From the NCBI GenBank assembly GCA_003151655.1, contig PLYB01000333.1, positions 1 to 25,509 on the forward strand: a stretch of 25,509 bases of DNA. The letters are read 5' to 3'. Both the position numbers and the translations under genes were made by a program. The first letter of the stretch is position 1. Each line of letters begins with the position of its first letter. Under the pieces are notes generated by a model. That model searched no databases and was not told the DNA's origin. It saw nothing but the letters and a program-made list of their open reading frames with translations. Positions 13,558 to 22,186 of this stretch are shown here, in pieces. The DNA is from Gallionellaceae bacterium. Its GTDB lineage: Bacteria; Pseudomonadota; Gammaproteobacteria; Burkholderiales; Gallionellaceae.

Positions 13558-15516
13558 CTACCTTCCTAGTTCAAGTATTGTGTCGAACATGCTGTTGGCT
13601 ATTTGCATAGCTTTTCCCGCAGCCTGATAAGCCCGTTGATAACGCATCAGGTTTGCAGCCTCCTCATCCAGATTGACGCCGGCAAACGATTGCTGGGCCG
13701 CCGCCGTCTGTTCCGCCATCGCGGTTTGGGCTGTACTGGTTACTTGCAACTCATGTGTTTTATTGCCGACACTACTTACCCATTGTGCATAAGCACCCTG
13801 GAACGACATCGTCGCGGCACCACCCTCCGGTGCGCCCAGGGTATTTTTCGTTTGCAAATCGGCCAACAACAAGGCATTGCTGCTATCTGCTGTGGCGTTG
13901 AGATTGGGCCCGACGGTAAACGTGTCTCCGTCAGCCGGATTTCCGCTAATCTGTGTCGTCCATCCGTTAACGCTTATATTTTCACCGGGCAAATAAGATT
14001 TACCCTCAGCCAATGGCGCACCTGATTTTCCATCCAGAATATTAAAAGTCGTTGCACTGGTGAACTTGATCGTGACAGGGGATCTCAGATTCACATCGGT
14101 CAGCGGATGGTCGGGATCCGGGGTCTGCGGTTTTGTTACCGTAATGGTCGCGATCTTGCCGGAACCCTGGTTGCTAATCGACGCATTGGTACGAATCGGT
14201 GTTGCCGCCGCAATTCTGGTAGGGTCAGTTATGCCGACTGCAATTTCACGCGCCCCATTAACGGTCGGGCGAATCAAATATGAGTCGCCGGCCACCGCTC
14301 CTGCGGTCGTGGTGAGGGTCAAGCCCTCGACCGGGGAAGTTGGCAGGCCGTCGGCAAAAACAGTCTCCTTGTGATCCGACAAGCGAATCAGGGTATATCG
14401 CGTGCCACCATCGAATCTTAACGAATAATCGTTTCCGGTCAAGTCGGCAAAGTCCCCAGGATTTTTGATGCTGGCTGTTACAACGCCATCGCCCTTATTT
14501 TGTGTGTTGGAATACACGGCAGGCTCGGGCTGAACAAAAAAATCAGTGCCCAAATCTCCGTTCAAATCTTGTCCCAGTTGGTGCTGGTGATTCATCACCC
14601 CGGCAAGACCCATCGCAACGCGACCCAAAGCATTTTGTGAGCCAGACAGGGTTGTGTCGCGGAAGGAAAGCAGTCCGCCCAAGGTGCCACCCTGCAGGCT
14701 GCTTTGTTGCAGGGTTGTTTTTAAGCCATTAGCGCCTTGATAGACGACATCTTGCTTGGCGGGGTCGACAGGAGACTGCTGAGTCGCCAAAGTGAAAGCG
14801 CTTTCCCCTATAACCAATGACTGTCCATTGCCGATGAATATGTTGTAGGCACCATCTCTTTGCTTCACTACCGTTGCCTTGATTTCTTTATTCAACTCGC
14901 CAACCAGTTGATCGCGCTGATCAAGCAAATCGTTGGGAGTCTGGGTGCTGCCGGCTTCCAGCAGCACGATGTTTTTATTTAATTCCGCAATCTGTTTCGA
15001 GTAGCCATTCACCAAAGAAAGGCTATTGGAGATTTGGCTGGCGACATCCTTATGCATATCAATAAAGCGCTCTCCCAACGATTGAAAGCGTTCGGTCATC
15101 GCGCTGGCGGAATTTATCATTGCTTGCCGTGCGGCCGCCGAGTCGGGAGAAGACGACACATTATTTACGGCGGTAAAAAAATCTTGTATAGCAGGCGATA
15201 CTCCTGCCTGAGGGTCGGCGATCACATTATCGATTTGCTGAATCTGAGCATGATAGGTATTTAACATGGATGACTGACTTTGTTCAGTCAGTGCTTGACC
15301 CGTGAGGAATTGGCTATAGGCCCGCTTGACGGTTTCTACTTCAACGCCTTGCCCCACAAAACCCGCCCCGCTGAAATTGGGTTGGCGAGTTGACAAAACA
15401 ACTTCTTGTCGTGAAAATCCCGGCGTATTAGCGTTGGCGATATTGTGCCCTGTGGTCTGGAGACCCACCTGTGCCGCACTTAGCGCGCCTACACTGATTC
15501 CCATAACACCTGACAT
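13558..15516 (-). CDS. flgK: Flagellar hook-associated protein FlgK
   Basis: FlgK (HAP1, 652 residues) is the first junction protein on the hook. The N-terminus MGISVGALSAAQVGLQTTGHNIANANTPGF shows the rod/hook/HAP family signature NxANxxTPGF. The C-terminus (SFAGVNLDEEAANLMRYQRAYQAAGKAM) is the paired D0 coil. The middle (about 320-570) is a large beta insert, including a module shared with FlgL. I chose the ATG at 15516 because AGGAG lies 8 bases upstream; a GTG two codons earlier would be only 3 bases from it. A sigma-28 promoter lies in the 122-bp gap after flgJ, so flgKL are late genes that can be expressed apart from the early operon. Confidence 0.95.
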   Translation of the reverse strand: MSGVMGISVGALSAAQVGLQTTGHNIANANTPGFSRQEVVLSTRQPNFSGAGFVGQGVEVETVKRAYSQFLTGQALTEQSQSSMLNTYHAQIQQIDNVIADPQAGVSPAIQDFFTAVNNVSSSPDSAAARQAMINSASAMTERFQSLGERFIDMHKDVASQISNSLSLVNGYSKQIAELNKNIVLLEAGSTQTPNDLLDQRDQLVGELNKEIKATVVKQRDGAYNIFIGNGQSLVIGESAFTLATQQSPVDPAKQDVVYQGANGLKTTLQQSSLQGGTLGGLLSFRDTTLSGSQNALGRVAMGLAGVMNHQHQLGQDLNGDLGTDFFVQPEPAVYSNTQNKGDGVVTASIKNPGDFADLTGNDYSLRFDGGTRYTLIRLSDHKETVFADGLPTSPVEGLTLTTTAGAVAGDSYLIRPTVNGAREIAVGITDPTRIAAATPIRTNASISNQGSGKIATITVTKPQTPDPDHPLTDVNLRSPVTIKFTSATTFNILDGKSGAPLAEGKSYLPGENISVNGWTTQISGNPADGDTFTVGPNLNATADSSNALLLADLQTKNTLGAPEGGAATMSFQGAYAQWVSSVGNKTHELQVTSTAQTAMAEQTAAAQQSFAGVNLDEEAANLMRYQRAYQAAGKAMQIANSMFDTILELGR

Positions 15517-15559
15517 GATCACTACTCCTACCGCTCCACTGGGGAGCTTCTCAATCTGA

Positions 15560-15586
15560 CTATCGGCAGCATCTCCCGATACTTTA
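15560..15586 (-). promoter_or_regulatory. Sigma-28 (FliA) promoter of flgKL
   Basis: On the minus strand TAAA (15586-15583), a spacer of exactly 15 bases and GCCGATAG (15567-15560) match the sigma-28 consensus TAAA-N15-GCCGATAA at all but the last base. It lies 44 bp before the flgK ATG. FlgM, encoded in the same window, is the anti-sigma factor that controls such promoters. Confidence 0.9.
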
Positions 15587-15638
15587 GGATTTCTCTAATA
15601 AATTCTAGAGGCTCTTCCCGGGGTCAACTCGTTGGACG

Positions 15639-16481
15639 TTATGCTAACGTGTTGACGCTATTAATCACTTTACTCAATTTGTCGCCATAGTGCGGATCTG
15701 TGGCATAACCCGCTTTCTGCAACGCATTAGCAAATCCTTGTGCGCTGTCTCCCTGCTTCAGCACTTCTGCATAACGTGGATTGCTACTCAACACATTCGC
15801 GTAGTCTTTGAACGCGTCGGCATAGGAATCATACGCACGAAATTTTTCCACTTGCTTGTTCGCCACACCATTGTGATATTCGGTCGTGGTGACTTCTGCT
15901 ATTTTGCCGTTCCAGCCCGTGCCGGCTTTAACGCCAAATAAATTGTGACTATTCGTGCCATCCGGCATTTTTATTTCGCGCCGACCCCAGCCGCTTTCCA
16001 GTGCAGCTTGCCCAACCATCAAATGAGCAGGAATGCCCGTTGCAGCGCTAGCTTTTTCGGCATCCGGCATCAGCTTTTTGACAAAGTCCTGCTGAAAATT
16101 TTCGTTGTAAGCAGAAGGAATCGCGCCTTTCAGCCCCGAAGTTCCTTCTGTCTTTGCGGCACCACCCGCCTCCATGGATGAGTGGCTGAGTTGCCGCACC
16201 ATGACAGCGGCCAATCCCACACCCTGACCCGATGACATGCTTTGCGCCAATTGTTGATCCAGCATTCCGGTAAACATCTTGGTTTGCTCATTGTCGAACA
16301 TACCTTCCTGTGGAGTAGCTTCACGCATACTCTTCAGCATCATGTTGAGGAACACCTGTTCAAACTGTTGTGCAGCGCCTTTCAGCGCTTTATCCGGCGA
16401 CTGCTTTGCTTGCAGGCGCAGCTTGTCCAGACCTTGCGAGTCTAGTGCCAAGCTACCAATATCGTTGGTCGAGATGCTCAT
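15639..16481 (-). CDS. flgJ: FlgJ, bifunctional rod cap and peptidoglycan hydrolase
   Basis: FlgJ (280 residues) caps the growing rod and opens the cell wall for it. Residues of about 15-100 are the rod-binding domain (KGAAQQFEQVFLNMMLKSMR, MLDQQLAQSMSSGQGVGLA). A linker follows to about 125. Residues 128-278 are a GH73-type glucosaminidase/muramidase domain with the predicted catalytic Glu162 in AALESGWGRRE and the HNLFGVKAGTGW motif. The presence of both halves is usual in beta- and gammaproteobacteria, while alphaproteobacterial FlgJ lacks the enzyme half. The gene has AGGA ten bases before its ATG, 30 bases after flgI. Confidence 0.95.
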   Translation of the reverse strand: MSISTNDIGSLALDSQGLDKLRLQAKQSPDKALKGAAQQFEQVFLNMMLKSMREATPQEGMFDNEQTKMFTGMLDQQLAQSMSSGQGVGLAAVMVRQLSHSSMEAGGAAKTEGTSGLKGAIPSAYNENFQQDFVKKLMPDAEKASAATGIPAHLMVGQAALESGWGRREIKMPDGTNSHNLFGVKAGTGWNGKIAEVTTTEYHNGVANKQVEKFRAYDSYADAFKDYANVLSSNPRYAEVLKQGDSAQGFANALQKAGYATDPHYGDKLSKVINSVNTLA

Positions 16482-16511
16482 GATTACGATTCCTGCTTAA
16501 ACCGCTTCCGT

Positions 16512-17576
16512 TTAAATTATTTCAAGCTCGGCGCGCAACGCGCCCGCTGATTTCATTGCCTGCAAAATAGCCAGCAGGTCTTGCGGGGTCGCGCCCATCG
16601 AGTTCAGCGCACTGACCACTTCTCCCAATGCTACACCACGTTTCAAAAACATTAAACTGGCTTTGTCGGTGTTCGGTTTATTCACGTCAACCAAAGCTGT
16701 GTTCGGAACGGCTCCCGGCGGATTGGCTGCGGCCTCGGAATTAATTACTACCGACAAATTGCCATGAGCTACCGCACAATCATCCAGTAAAACTGTCTGA
16801 TTCATCACCACGGAACCGGTGCGCGCATTAATGATAACTCTTGCCACCGGGCGAGCGGCATCAATTTGCAAATTTTCAACGCGCGAGATAAACGCTACGC
16901 GTGCATTTCCCACCGGGGCTTTGATCTGTATGGTACGGGCATCAAGTGCGGTGGCGATCTCGGTGTCCGTCGAAAGCTCCCGATTGACCCCGTCTGCCAC
17001 ACGCGCCGCCGTGGTGAAGTCACCGGCATTGAGTTCGAGATAGATGAATTCACCCTGTCCCAATGGCATTGGTACCGTCCGTTCAACGGTGGCCCCACTG
17101 GGAATGCGTCCGACGATGAGCGTATTTGCCGCACCTGCCCCGGTGGCGATCAGCAAATTTCCTTGCGCCATGCCGTATACCTGACCATCGGCACCTTTGA
17201 GGGGGCTCATCAACAAGGTGCCGCCGCGCAGACTCTTGGCATTGCCGAACGAGGAGACGGTGACATCAATAGTTTGGCCTTGACGTGCAAAAGCGGGTAG
17301 CGAAGCGGTGACCGTCACTGCGGCTATATTTTTGCTTTGCAGTTGCGTATTGGGGGGGAGCGTAATACCCATCTCGGTCAGCATGGAGAGCGTGCTGTTT
17401 ACCGTGAACGGTGCCTGATCTCCAGTGCCGTCCAAGCCAACTACCAAGCCATAGCCGAGCAATTGGTTTTCACGCACGCCCAAAATACTCGCCAAATCTT
17501 TAACCCGCTCGGCTGAAGCATCTACTGATATCAGCAGCAACAATCCGATGACGAGGCACTTCGATATTGTTTTCAT
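16512..17576 (-). CDS. flgI: Flagellar P-ring protein FlgI
   Basis: FlgI (354 residues) forms the P ring around the rod in the peptidoglycan layer. Residues 1-22 are a Sec signal peptide (CLVIGLLLLISVDASA). The mature protein begins ERVKDLASILGVRENQLLGY, followed by GLVVGLDGTGDQ, both highly conserved in the family. The C-terminal FLKRGVALGEVVSALNSMGA is also characteristic. Length matches the family. The start is supported by AGAGG upstream and lies 12 bases after the flgH stop. FlgA, encoded divergently at 23149, assists its assembly. Confidence 0.96.
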   Translation of the reverse strand: MKTISKCLVIGLLLLISVDASAERVKDLASILGVRENQLLGYGLVVGLDGTGDQAPFTVNSTLSMLTEMGITLPPNTQLQSKNIAAVTVTASLPAFARQGQTIDVTVSSFGNAKSLRGGTLLMSPLKGADGQVYGMAQGNLLIATGAGAANTLIVGRIPSGATVERTVPMPLGQGEFIYLELNAGDFTTAARVADGVNRELSTDTEIATALDARTIQIKAPVGNARVAFISRVENLQIDAARPVARVIINARTGSVVMNQTVLLDDCAVAHGNLSVVINSEAAANPPGAVPNTALVDVNKPNTDKASLMFLKRGVALGEVVSALNSMGATPQDLLAILQAMKSAGALRAELEII

Positions 17577-17588
17577 GATGTAGCCTCT

Positions 17589-18200
17589 CTAGAAGTACAA
17601 CTGTTTCGGTAGAAAGAATCGATCAAGTCGGCTGAAAAAATTCTGATTGGACTCGCTGCCGTCTGAATTCCGATACTCGATTTGCACATCCGCAACTTGT
17701 GTAGACGGTATCGTATTGGTCGAAGAAATGGCACCCGGGGTGACAATTCCGGAAAAGCGCACATATTCAAAATTCACGTCAGCATTGGCATATTTTACCA
17801 GCTTATCGCCGCACACTACCAGCTTGCCATTTGCCAGCACGCCGATTACGGTTACGATGATCGTACCGGAGAATGCACTGTTTCCGGCTTTGTCGCTTGC
17901 CTCACCGGCTTTTACGGTGGGCAAGGTCGCATTCACTTTACCACCTTTATTGCTGCTGGCTTTCTCAGATGGGGTGGTGATCTCTCCAATGGTCACTGTC
18001 AATTCATCGCCCACATTGCGGGCATGACGATCTTCAAACAGAGGACGAATGGCTGTGGATTGAAAAATAGCGCCGTTATCAAGGCGCGCGATTTTTTGCG
18101 CCAGCGGGCATGTCGCCAGCGGAGTTTTGGTTTTGATTGGCACGCATCCAACCATTACCAACATCATTCCCAACAGACTCCAAAATATTAATGTACGCAT
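17589..18200 (-). CDS. flgH: Flagellar L-ring lipoprotein FlgH
   Basis: FlgH (203 residues from this start) forms the L ring in the outer membrane. The N-terminus MRTLIFWSLLGMMLVMVGC is a lipoprotein signal with the lipidated Cys19. Conserved parts are GAIFQS...LFEDRHARNVGDELTV, followed by FSGTIIVTVIGVLANGKLVV and FSGIVTPGAIS, then NTIPSTQVADVQIEY and an LDRFFL-type ending. An upstream in-frame start at 18290 would add 30 basic residues, destroy the lipoprotein signal and overlap flgG, so I used the ATG at 18200, which has GGAG eight bases before it. It is slightly short for the family. Confidence 0.95.
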   Translation of the reverse strand: MRTLIFWSLLGMMLVMVGCVPIKTKTPLATCPLAQKIARLDNGAIFQSTAIRPLFEDRHARNVGDELTVTIGEITTPSEKASSNKGGKVNATLPTVKAGEASDKAGNSAFSGTIIVTVIGVLANGKLVVCGDKLVKYANADVNFEYVRFSGIVTPGAISSTNTIPSTQVADVQIEYRNSDGSESNQNFFSRLDRFFLPKQLYF

Positions 18201-18225
18201 GATATAACTCCTCAACTTAAGCCGA

Positions 18226-19008
18226 TCAAATCTGAGCCAGTTTTTGCAACATCTGATCCGACGTGGTGATCGCTTTAGAATTGATTTCATAAGCGCGCTG
18301 CGTCTGAATCATGTTGACCAACTCTTCCACTACGTTCACGTTGGACGTTTCCACAAAACCCTGTCCCAATGTTCCTGCGCCATTCACCCCCGGCGCTGTT
18401 GTAACCGGAGCGCCTGACGAGGCGGTTTCCACATACAAATTCTGTCCCATGCTTTGCAATCCGGACGGATTAACAAAGCTTGCCAACTGCATCGTGCCGA
18501 TTTGCACCGGGGTGACGCTGCCCGGCTGAGTAACGGAAACCACCCCGTCTTGTCCAATCGTCACGCTGGCCGCATTTGCCGGGATCGTGATGGCTGGCTG
18601 TACCACGTATCCGCTGGAGGTCACCATTTGACCCTGAGCATCGGTTTGGAAGGAGCCGTCGCGGGTATATCCGGTACTGCCGTCGGGCATTTGCACCGGG
18701 AAGAAGCCGTTACCTTGAATTGCGACATCCAGTTTGTTTCCGGTTTGTGCCAGATTGCCCTGAGTATGTATCCGCTCCGCTGCGACAGGACGCACACCGG
18801 TACCGATTTGCAAACCTGAGGGGATCTGGGTTTGCTGTGAAGATTGCGCTCCGGGTTGGCGGATATTTTGATACAACAGATCTTCGAATACCGCTCGCGA
18901 ACGCTTGAAACCATTGGTACTCACGTTGGCCAAGTTATTGGCAACAACATCCATTTGTGTTTGCTGGGCATCAAGTCCAGTCTTGGAAATCCACAAGGAA
19001 CGAATCAT
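18226..19008 (-). CDS. flgG: Flagellar distal rod protein FlgG
   Basis: FlgG (260 residues) forms the distal rod. It begins MIRSLWISKTGLDAQQTQMDVVANNLANVSTNGF, the hallmark N-terminal coil. It contains LDVAIQGNGFFPVQMPDGS and GYTRDGSF, and ends EELVNMIQTQRAYEINSKAI...MLQKLAQI. Length is normal. GAGGAG precedes the ATG by 7 bases. The gene is separated from flgF by an unusual 270-bp gap that holds a terminator-like hairpin and a promoter-like sequence, so it may be the first gene of its own transcript. Confidence 0.96.
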   Translation of the reverse strand: MIRSLWISKTGLDAQQTQMDVVANNLANVSTNGFKRSRAVFEDLLYQNIRQPGAQSSQQTQIPSGLQIGTGVRPVAAERIHTQGNLAQTGNKLDVAIQGNGFFPVQMPDGSTGYTRDGSFQTDAQGQMVTSSGYVVQPAITIPANAASVTIGQDGVVSVTQPGSVTPVQIGTMQLASFVNPSGLQSMGQNLYVETASSGAPVTTAPGVNGAGTLGQGFVETSNVNVVEELVNMIQTQRAYEINSKAITTSDQMLQKLAQI

Positions 19009-19073
19009 CTCGGTACTCCTCTATTTTGTCGGGGCTTTTGAGCTCCTACAGGCATTAAGCCATTACACTTGAG

Positions 19074-19102
19074 CCTATAGTAATCAAAACCGGATAAATC
19101 AA
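19074..19102 (-). promoter_or_regulatory. Predicted promoter before flgG
   Basis: On the minus strand TTGATT (19102-19097), a 17-bp spacer and TATAGG (19079-19074) lie 66 bp before the flgG ATG and just downstream of a terminator-like hairpin. The hexamers are moderate matches (4 of 6 each). Confidence 0.4.
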
Positions 19103-19120
19103 AAGGACGATGAGAAGCAG

Positions 19121-19142
19121 AAAAAAGCGCTTATTCGCGCTT
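19121..19142 (-). terminator. Terminator-like hairpin between flgF and flgG
   Basis: On the minus strand AAGCGC (19142-19137), loop GAATAA, GCGCTT (19130-19125) and TTTT (19124-19121) form a 6-bp stem followed by a T-run. It would interrupt read-through from flgF into flgG. Confidence 0.6.
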
Positions 19143-19165
19143 AGGGAGAAAAATTACAAAGATCA

Positions 19166-19253
19166 GTAGGTTGGGTTTCACCCAAAGGGTGCAAGAACCC
19201 CTGCAGGGTAACCCGACATGTCGGTAACCCCGTCGGGTTGAAACCCGACCTAC
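19166..19253. repeat. 88-bp REP-like palindromic element between flgF and flgG
   Basis: The element begins GTAGGTTGGGTTT and ends AAACCCGACCTAC, an almost perfect inverted repeat. Inside it are smaller palindromes: ACCCCTGCAGGGT, CCGACATGTCGG and a CCCGTCGGG-type stretch. It belongs to the same family as the copy at 5998-6040 within tpsA. Such elements are non-autonomous and often sit in intergenic DNA. Confidence 0.85.
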
Positions 19254-19278
19254 AAGCCCGAGGGGGCCGGATTCAAAA

Positions 19279-20022
19279 TCATCCGTTAATACTTAACAGC
19301 GAAGTGGCCGCTTTGGCATCGTTATCTGCGGTTTGCAGCATCTTCATCTGGTTATCGAATTGGCGAGCTAACGAAATCATGTTTACCATCGCCTCAACTG
19401 CGCTCACATTGCTGCTTTCTAAATTACCCGACACCACGGTGACCTTGCTATCGGCGGGCGCAGCTTTGCCATCCAGAGTGCGGAACATGCCATCTTCAGT
19501 GCGCACCATCTGACTTTCGGGAGGGTTGGTCAGTTTAAGCCGCCCCACCGTAACGACTGCAGCCGGTTTCGATCCGGAAGGAACCGTCGATATCGTGCCA
19601 TCCTTGGCAATGGTTACTTCTGTGTTCGGCGGTACGGTGATAGGCCCCGCGTCACCGATTACATTCAGTCCGCTTTGTGTTTGTAAAATGCCGTTGGAAG
19701 TGATTTTAAAGCCGCCATTACGGGTATAAGACTCTTTCCCGTCCGGAGCCTGCACGGCAAGCCAGCCCTTGCCGTCAATGGCGACATCTAGATTGCGTCC
19801 CGTTGGCTCCATTGAACCTGCCGTGAAATCTACGCCCGCGCTGGAGTCGGCAACGAATACGCGCGTCGGCAATCCTTCGCCAACCAGCGGAACAGAACGA
19901 AAGGTATTGATCGCAGCCCGGAAGCCCGGGGTGTGAGTGTTAGCCAGATTCTGCGATACCGTAGCCTGTTGACCCAGTACCTGGTTGGCTCCCGACATCG
20001 CGGTGTAAATTAATCTGTCCAT
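19279..20022 (-). CDS. flgF: Flagellar proximal rod protein FlgF
   Basis: FlgF (247 residues) is a proximal rod component. It starts MDRLIYTAMSGANQVLGQQA with QNLANTHTPGF, continues with LDVAIDGKGWLAVQAPDG and SYTRNGGF, and ends with SSNVSAVEAMVNMISLARQFDNQMKMLQ. Length fits the family. GAGGAAG lies directly before the ATG, 24 bases after flgE. Downstream comes a long gap with a repeat and a hairpin in place of the usual tight junction to flgG. Confidence 0.95.
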   Translation of the reverse strand: MDRLIYTAMSGANQVLGQQATVSQNLANTHTPGFRAAINTFRSVPLVGEGLPTRVFVADSSAGVDFTAGSMEPTGRNLDVAIDGKGWLAVQAPDGKESYTRNGGFKITSNGILQTQSGLNVIGDAGPITVPPNTEVTIAKDGTISTVPSGSKPAAVVTVGRLKLTNPPESQMVRTEDGMFRTLDGKAAPADSKVTVVSGNLESSNVSAVEAMVNMISLARQFDNQMKMLQTADNDAKAATSLLSING

Positions 20023-20046
20023 ATCACTTCCTCAGTTCAATATGAA

Positions 20047-21375
20047 TTAACGCAGATTCGTAATTGTTTGCAGTATCGAATCCTGAGTCTTGATCGTTTG
20101 CGCATTCGCCTGATAAACCCGTTGTGCCACGATCATATTCACCAGCTCACCGGTCAAATCGACGTTGGCATCTTCTACCGAACCGGCTTGTAGCGTTCCC
20201 AGACTGGCTGTGCCCGGCGTGCCCGCCAATGGAGCCCCAGCTGCTGCCGACGGTGCCCAGCGGTTATTGCCCATCGGTTGCAGACCCTGCGGATTGGAGA
20301 AGTTGGCAATGGTCAGTTGACCTAGTTTCTGCGTTTGACCATTGGTATAACGCCCCAAAATTGTACCGTCAGGACTGATGTTAAAGCCGCTTGGCATACC
20401 GGTGGTGTAACCGTCCTGCGACAAAGTATTCACCCCGAAGGCCGCACCGTATTGAGTGCTGTCAGAAAAGTCGAACGTCAGGTTTATCGGATTTGCCGCT
20501 GCCGCTGCGCCACCACCCGACGGAGAGGCAAGAGGCGGGGTGTACGGAGCCAACATCGACAGCACAGTCCCCGGTGGTAATTTTCCTGTCGTATCGAATA
20601 ACAGACCGGCACCCGTAGGAACAGCACTTGCCGGCACGGTCGGCACAGCGGTGGGGGGCTGCAATTCATTATCAATGGTCAAATAGACATTCCATGGATT
20701 GGTCGTTGCTGTCGGAGGTGCTTTTTGAAAATATAGCGAGGCAACATGCGGATTCCCCAGGCTGTCATAGACGGTCGTAGAGGTCGAGTTATTGTAAGTC
20801 GTCGGATCGGAAGCGTTAAATCTGAAAGAACCTGCGACCCCGGGTGGAATGGTGGCCTCCGTGCCTTTGTCCGCAGCCATTGCGGTAACCGGGCTTCGGG
20901 CATCCACATTTAGACCGACCATCACATTAGGGTGCTCGGAGGTACCTGTGGCGCGCGCCTGAATCGGTGTTGTAGGGATTTGCAGCGGGCCGGGGACACC
21001 CGATTTGTTCATTCCGAACACGCGCATTCCCTCGCTGGTTACGATGAAGCCCTGGTTGTCCATTTGGAACTGGCCGTTGCGAGTATAGAACTCCGGAGAA
21101 GAGCTGGTCGCGTTTCCCAGTTGGAAAAACCCCGGCCCGCTAATTGCAGTATCCAGCGCGTTGTTACTCGAAGTTATATTGCCTTGGGCAAACTGCTGGG
21201 CAATTGTAGATAATCTAGTACCGATACCTGCATCCGTAGCACTGGCATAAGCATCGGCAAATTGAGCTTTTGACTGTTTAAAGCCAACAGTATTCGCATT
21301 GGCGACATTATTGCCAATAACATCCAGATTCTTGGCTGACGCATTCAGTCCACTTAGTCCTTGTTGAAAACCCAT
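20047..21375 (-). CDS. flgE: Flagellar hook protein FlgE
   Basis: FlgE (442 residues) polymerises into the hook. It begins MGFQQGLSGLNASAKNLDVIGNNVANANTVGF and continues NALDTAISGPGFFQL and FYTRNGQFQMD. The C-terminus SVEDANVDLTGELVNMIVAQRVYQANAQTIKT is the coiled D0 segment. The variable outer domain (about 190-320) is rich in Pro, Ala and Thr and carries a low-complexity GGGAAAAA run near 288-295. AGGAG precedes the ATG. The 59-bp gap from flgD holds a GC-rich hairpin. Confidence 0.96.
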   Translation of the reverse strand: MGFQQGLSGLNASAKNLDVIGNNVANANTVGFKQSKAQFADAYASATDAGIGTRLSTIAQQFAQGNITSSNNALDTAISGPGFFQLGNATSSSPEFYTRNGQFQMDNQGFIVTSEGMRVFGMNKSGVPGPLQIPTTPIQARATGTSEHPNVMVGLNVDARSPVTAMAADKGTEATIPPGVAGSFRFNASDPTTYNNSTSTTVYDSLGNPHVASLYFQKAPPTATTNPWNVYLTIDNELQPPTAVPTVPASAVPTGAGLLFDTTGKLPPGTVLSMLAPYTPPLASPSGGGAAAAANPINLTFDFSDSTQYGAAFGVNTLSQDGYTTGMPSGFNISPDGTILGRYTNGQTQKLGQLTIANFSNPQGLQPMGNNRWAPSAAAGAPLAGTPGTASLGTLQAGSVEDANVDLTGELVNMIVAQRVYQANAQTIKTQDSILQTITNLR

Positions 21376-21406
21376 GATATTCTCCTAATTGATTGCCCGA
21401 AGCACC

Positions 21407-21424
21407 CCCCACCCGGAAGTGGGG
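21407..21424 (-). terminator. GC-rich hairpin in the flgD-flgE gap
   Basis: On the minus strand CCCCAC (21424-21419), a six-base loop TTCCGG and GTGGGG (21412-21407) form a perfect 6-bp stem, followed by GGTGCTTCGGG and not by a T-run. It is therefore more likely an mRNA stability or processing element than a terminator. Confidence 0.4.
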
Positions 21425-21434
21425 ATTGTCCTGA

Positions 21435-22175
21435 TTACATAACTTGTTTAACGTCTGCCAAGTTAAACATGCCCAACTTACCCACATCCAATTTGGTGCC
21501 GCCAGCTCCCGGTGCGATCCCGGCTACCGTGCCAAAAGACAGGGTATTGACGGGAGTTGTTTTTCCCTCTGAAACAGATTCCGCAGATATTTTGTAAGAG
21601 CCACTAGCGACTTCCTTGCTGTTTTCGTCGAGTCCGTCCCAATCGACTGGAACCACGCCTGGCTTCTGAGCGCCAAGTTGCAGCGTGCGCACTACGTTGT
21701 TTGCCCCGTCTTTGATTTGCACCTTAACGGAGTCGGCGCTCTGGGTTATATCCAGGCCAGCCACTGCTTTACCATTATTCAGCTCGATGTTCGAGCCGGG
21801 AACCAGTGCACCATGTCCGATCATGCTGGTGGCCGACAGAGCTTGTCCGGCTGACATGCTGTCAGTCAGCGCCTTCAGCGTCGAATTAACTTTATCGATA
21901 CCGCTAACGGTGCTGAGTTGCGCCATTTGCGAAGTGACTTGCGCGTTATCCATCGGATTCAGCGGGTCTTGATTTTTCATTTGCGTTACCAACAACTTCA
22001 AGAAACGATCTTGAGTATTGGCGGCACTGCCATCGGTGGCCGCAGCCGCCTGTGCTGCCTTATCTACGCCTCTCGCGGGAGCCGCGCCGGCAGGTGCGCC
22101 GGATGCAGGCTTGGCCGCTCCCAGTGCCGCTTGAGTTGCCGGGGTCAGATTCGGGCCTTGAACAGAATTAACCAT
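21435..22175 (-). CDS. flgD: Flagellar hook-cap/scaffold protein FlgD
   Basis: FlgD (246 residues) forms the temporary cap under which hook subunits assemble. The core motif is TQDRFLKLLVTQMKNQDPLNPMDNAQVTSQMAQLSTVSGIDK (about 54-95). It is followed by the Tudor/Fn3-like C-terminal region (about 120-235, with SVKVQIKDGANNVVRTLQLG and VDWDGLDENS), and both are typical. The first 50 residues are an Ala/Pro-rich leader. AAGGAG precedes the ATG, 11 bases after the flgC stop. Confidence 0.95.
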   Translation of the reverse strand: MVNSVQGPNLTPATQAALGAAKPASGAPAGAAPARGVDKAAQAAAATDGSAANTQDRFLKLLVTQMKNQDPLNPMDNAQVTSQMAQLSTVSGIDKVNSTLKALTDSMSAGQALSATSMIGHGALVPGSNIELNNGKAVAGLDITQSADSVKVQIKDGANNVVRTLQLGAQKPGVVPVDWDGLDENSKEVASGSYKISAESVSEGKTTPVNTLSFGTVAGIAPGAGGTKLDVGKLGMFNLADVKQVM

Positions 22176-22186
22176 GATTATTCTCC

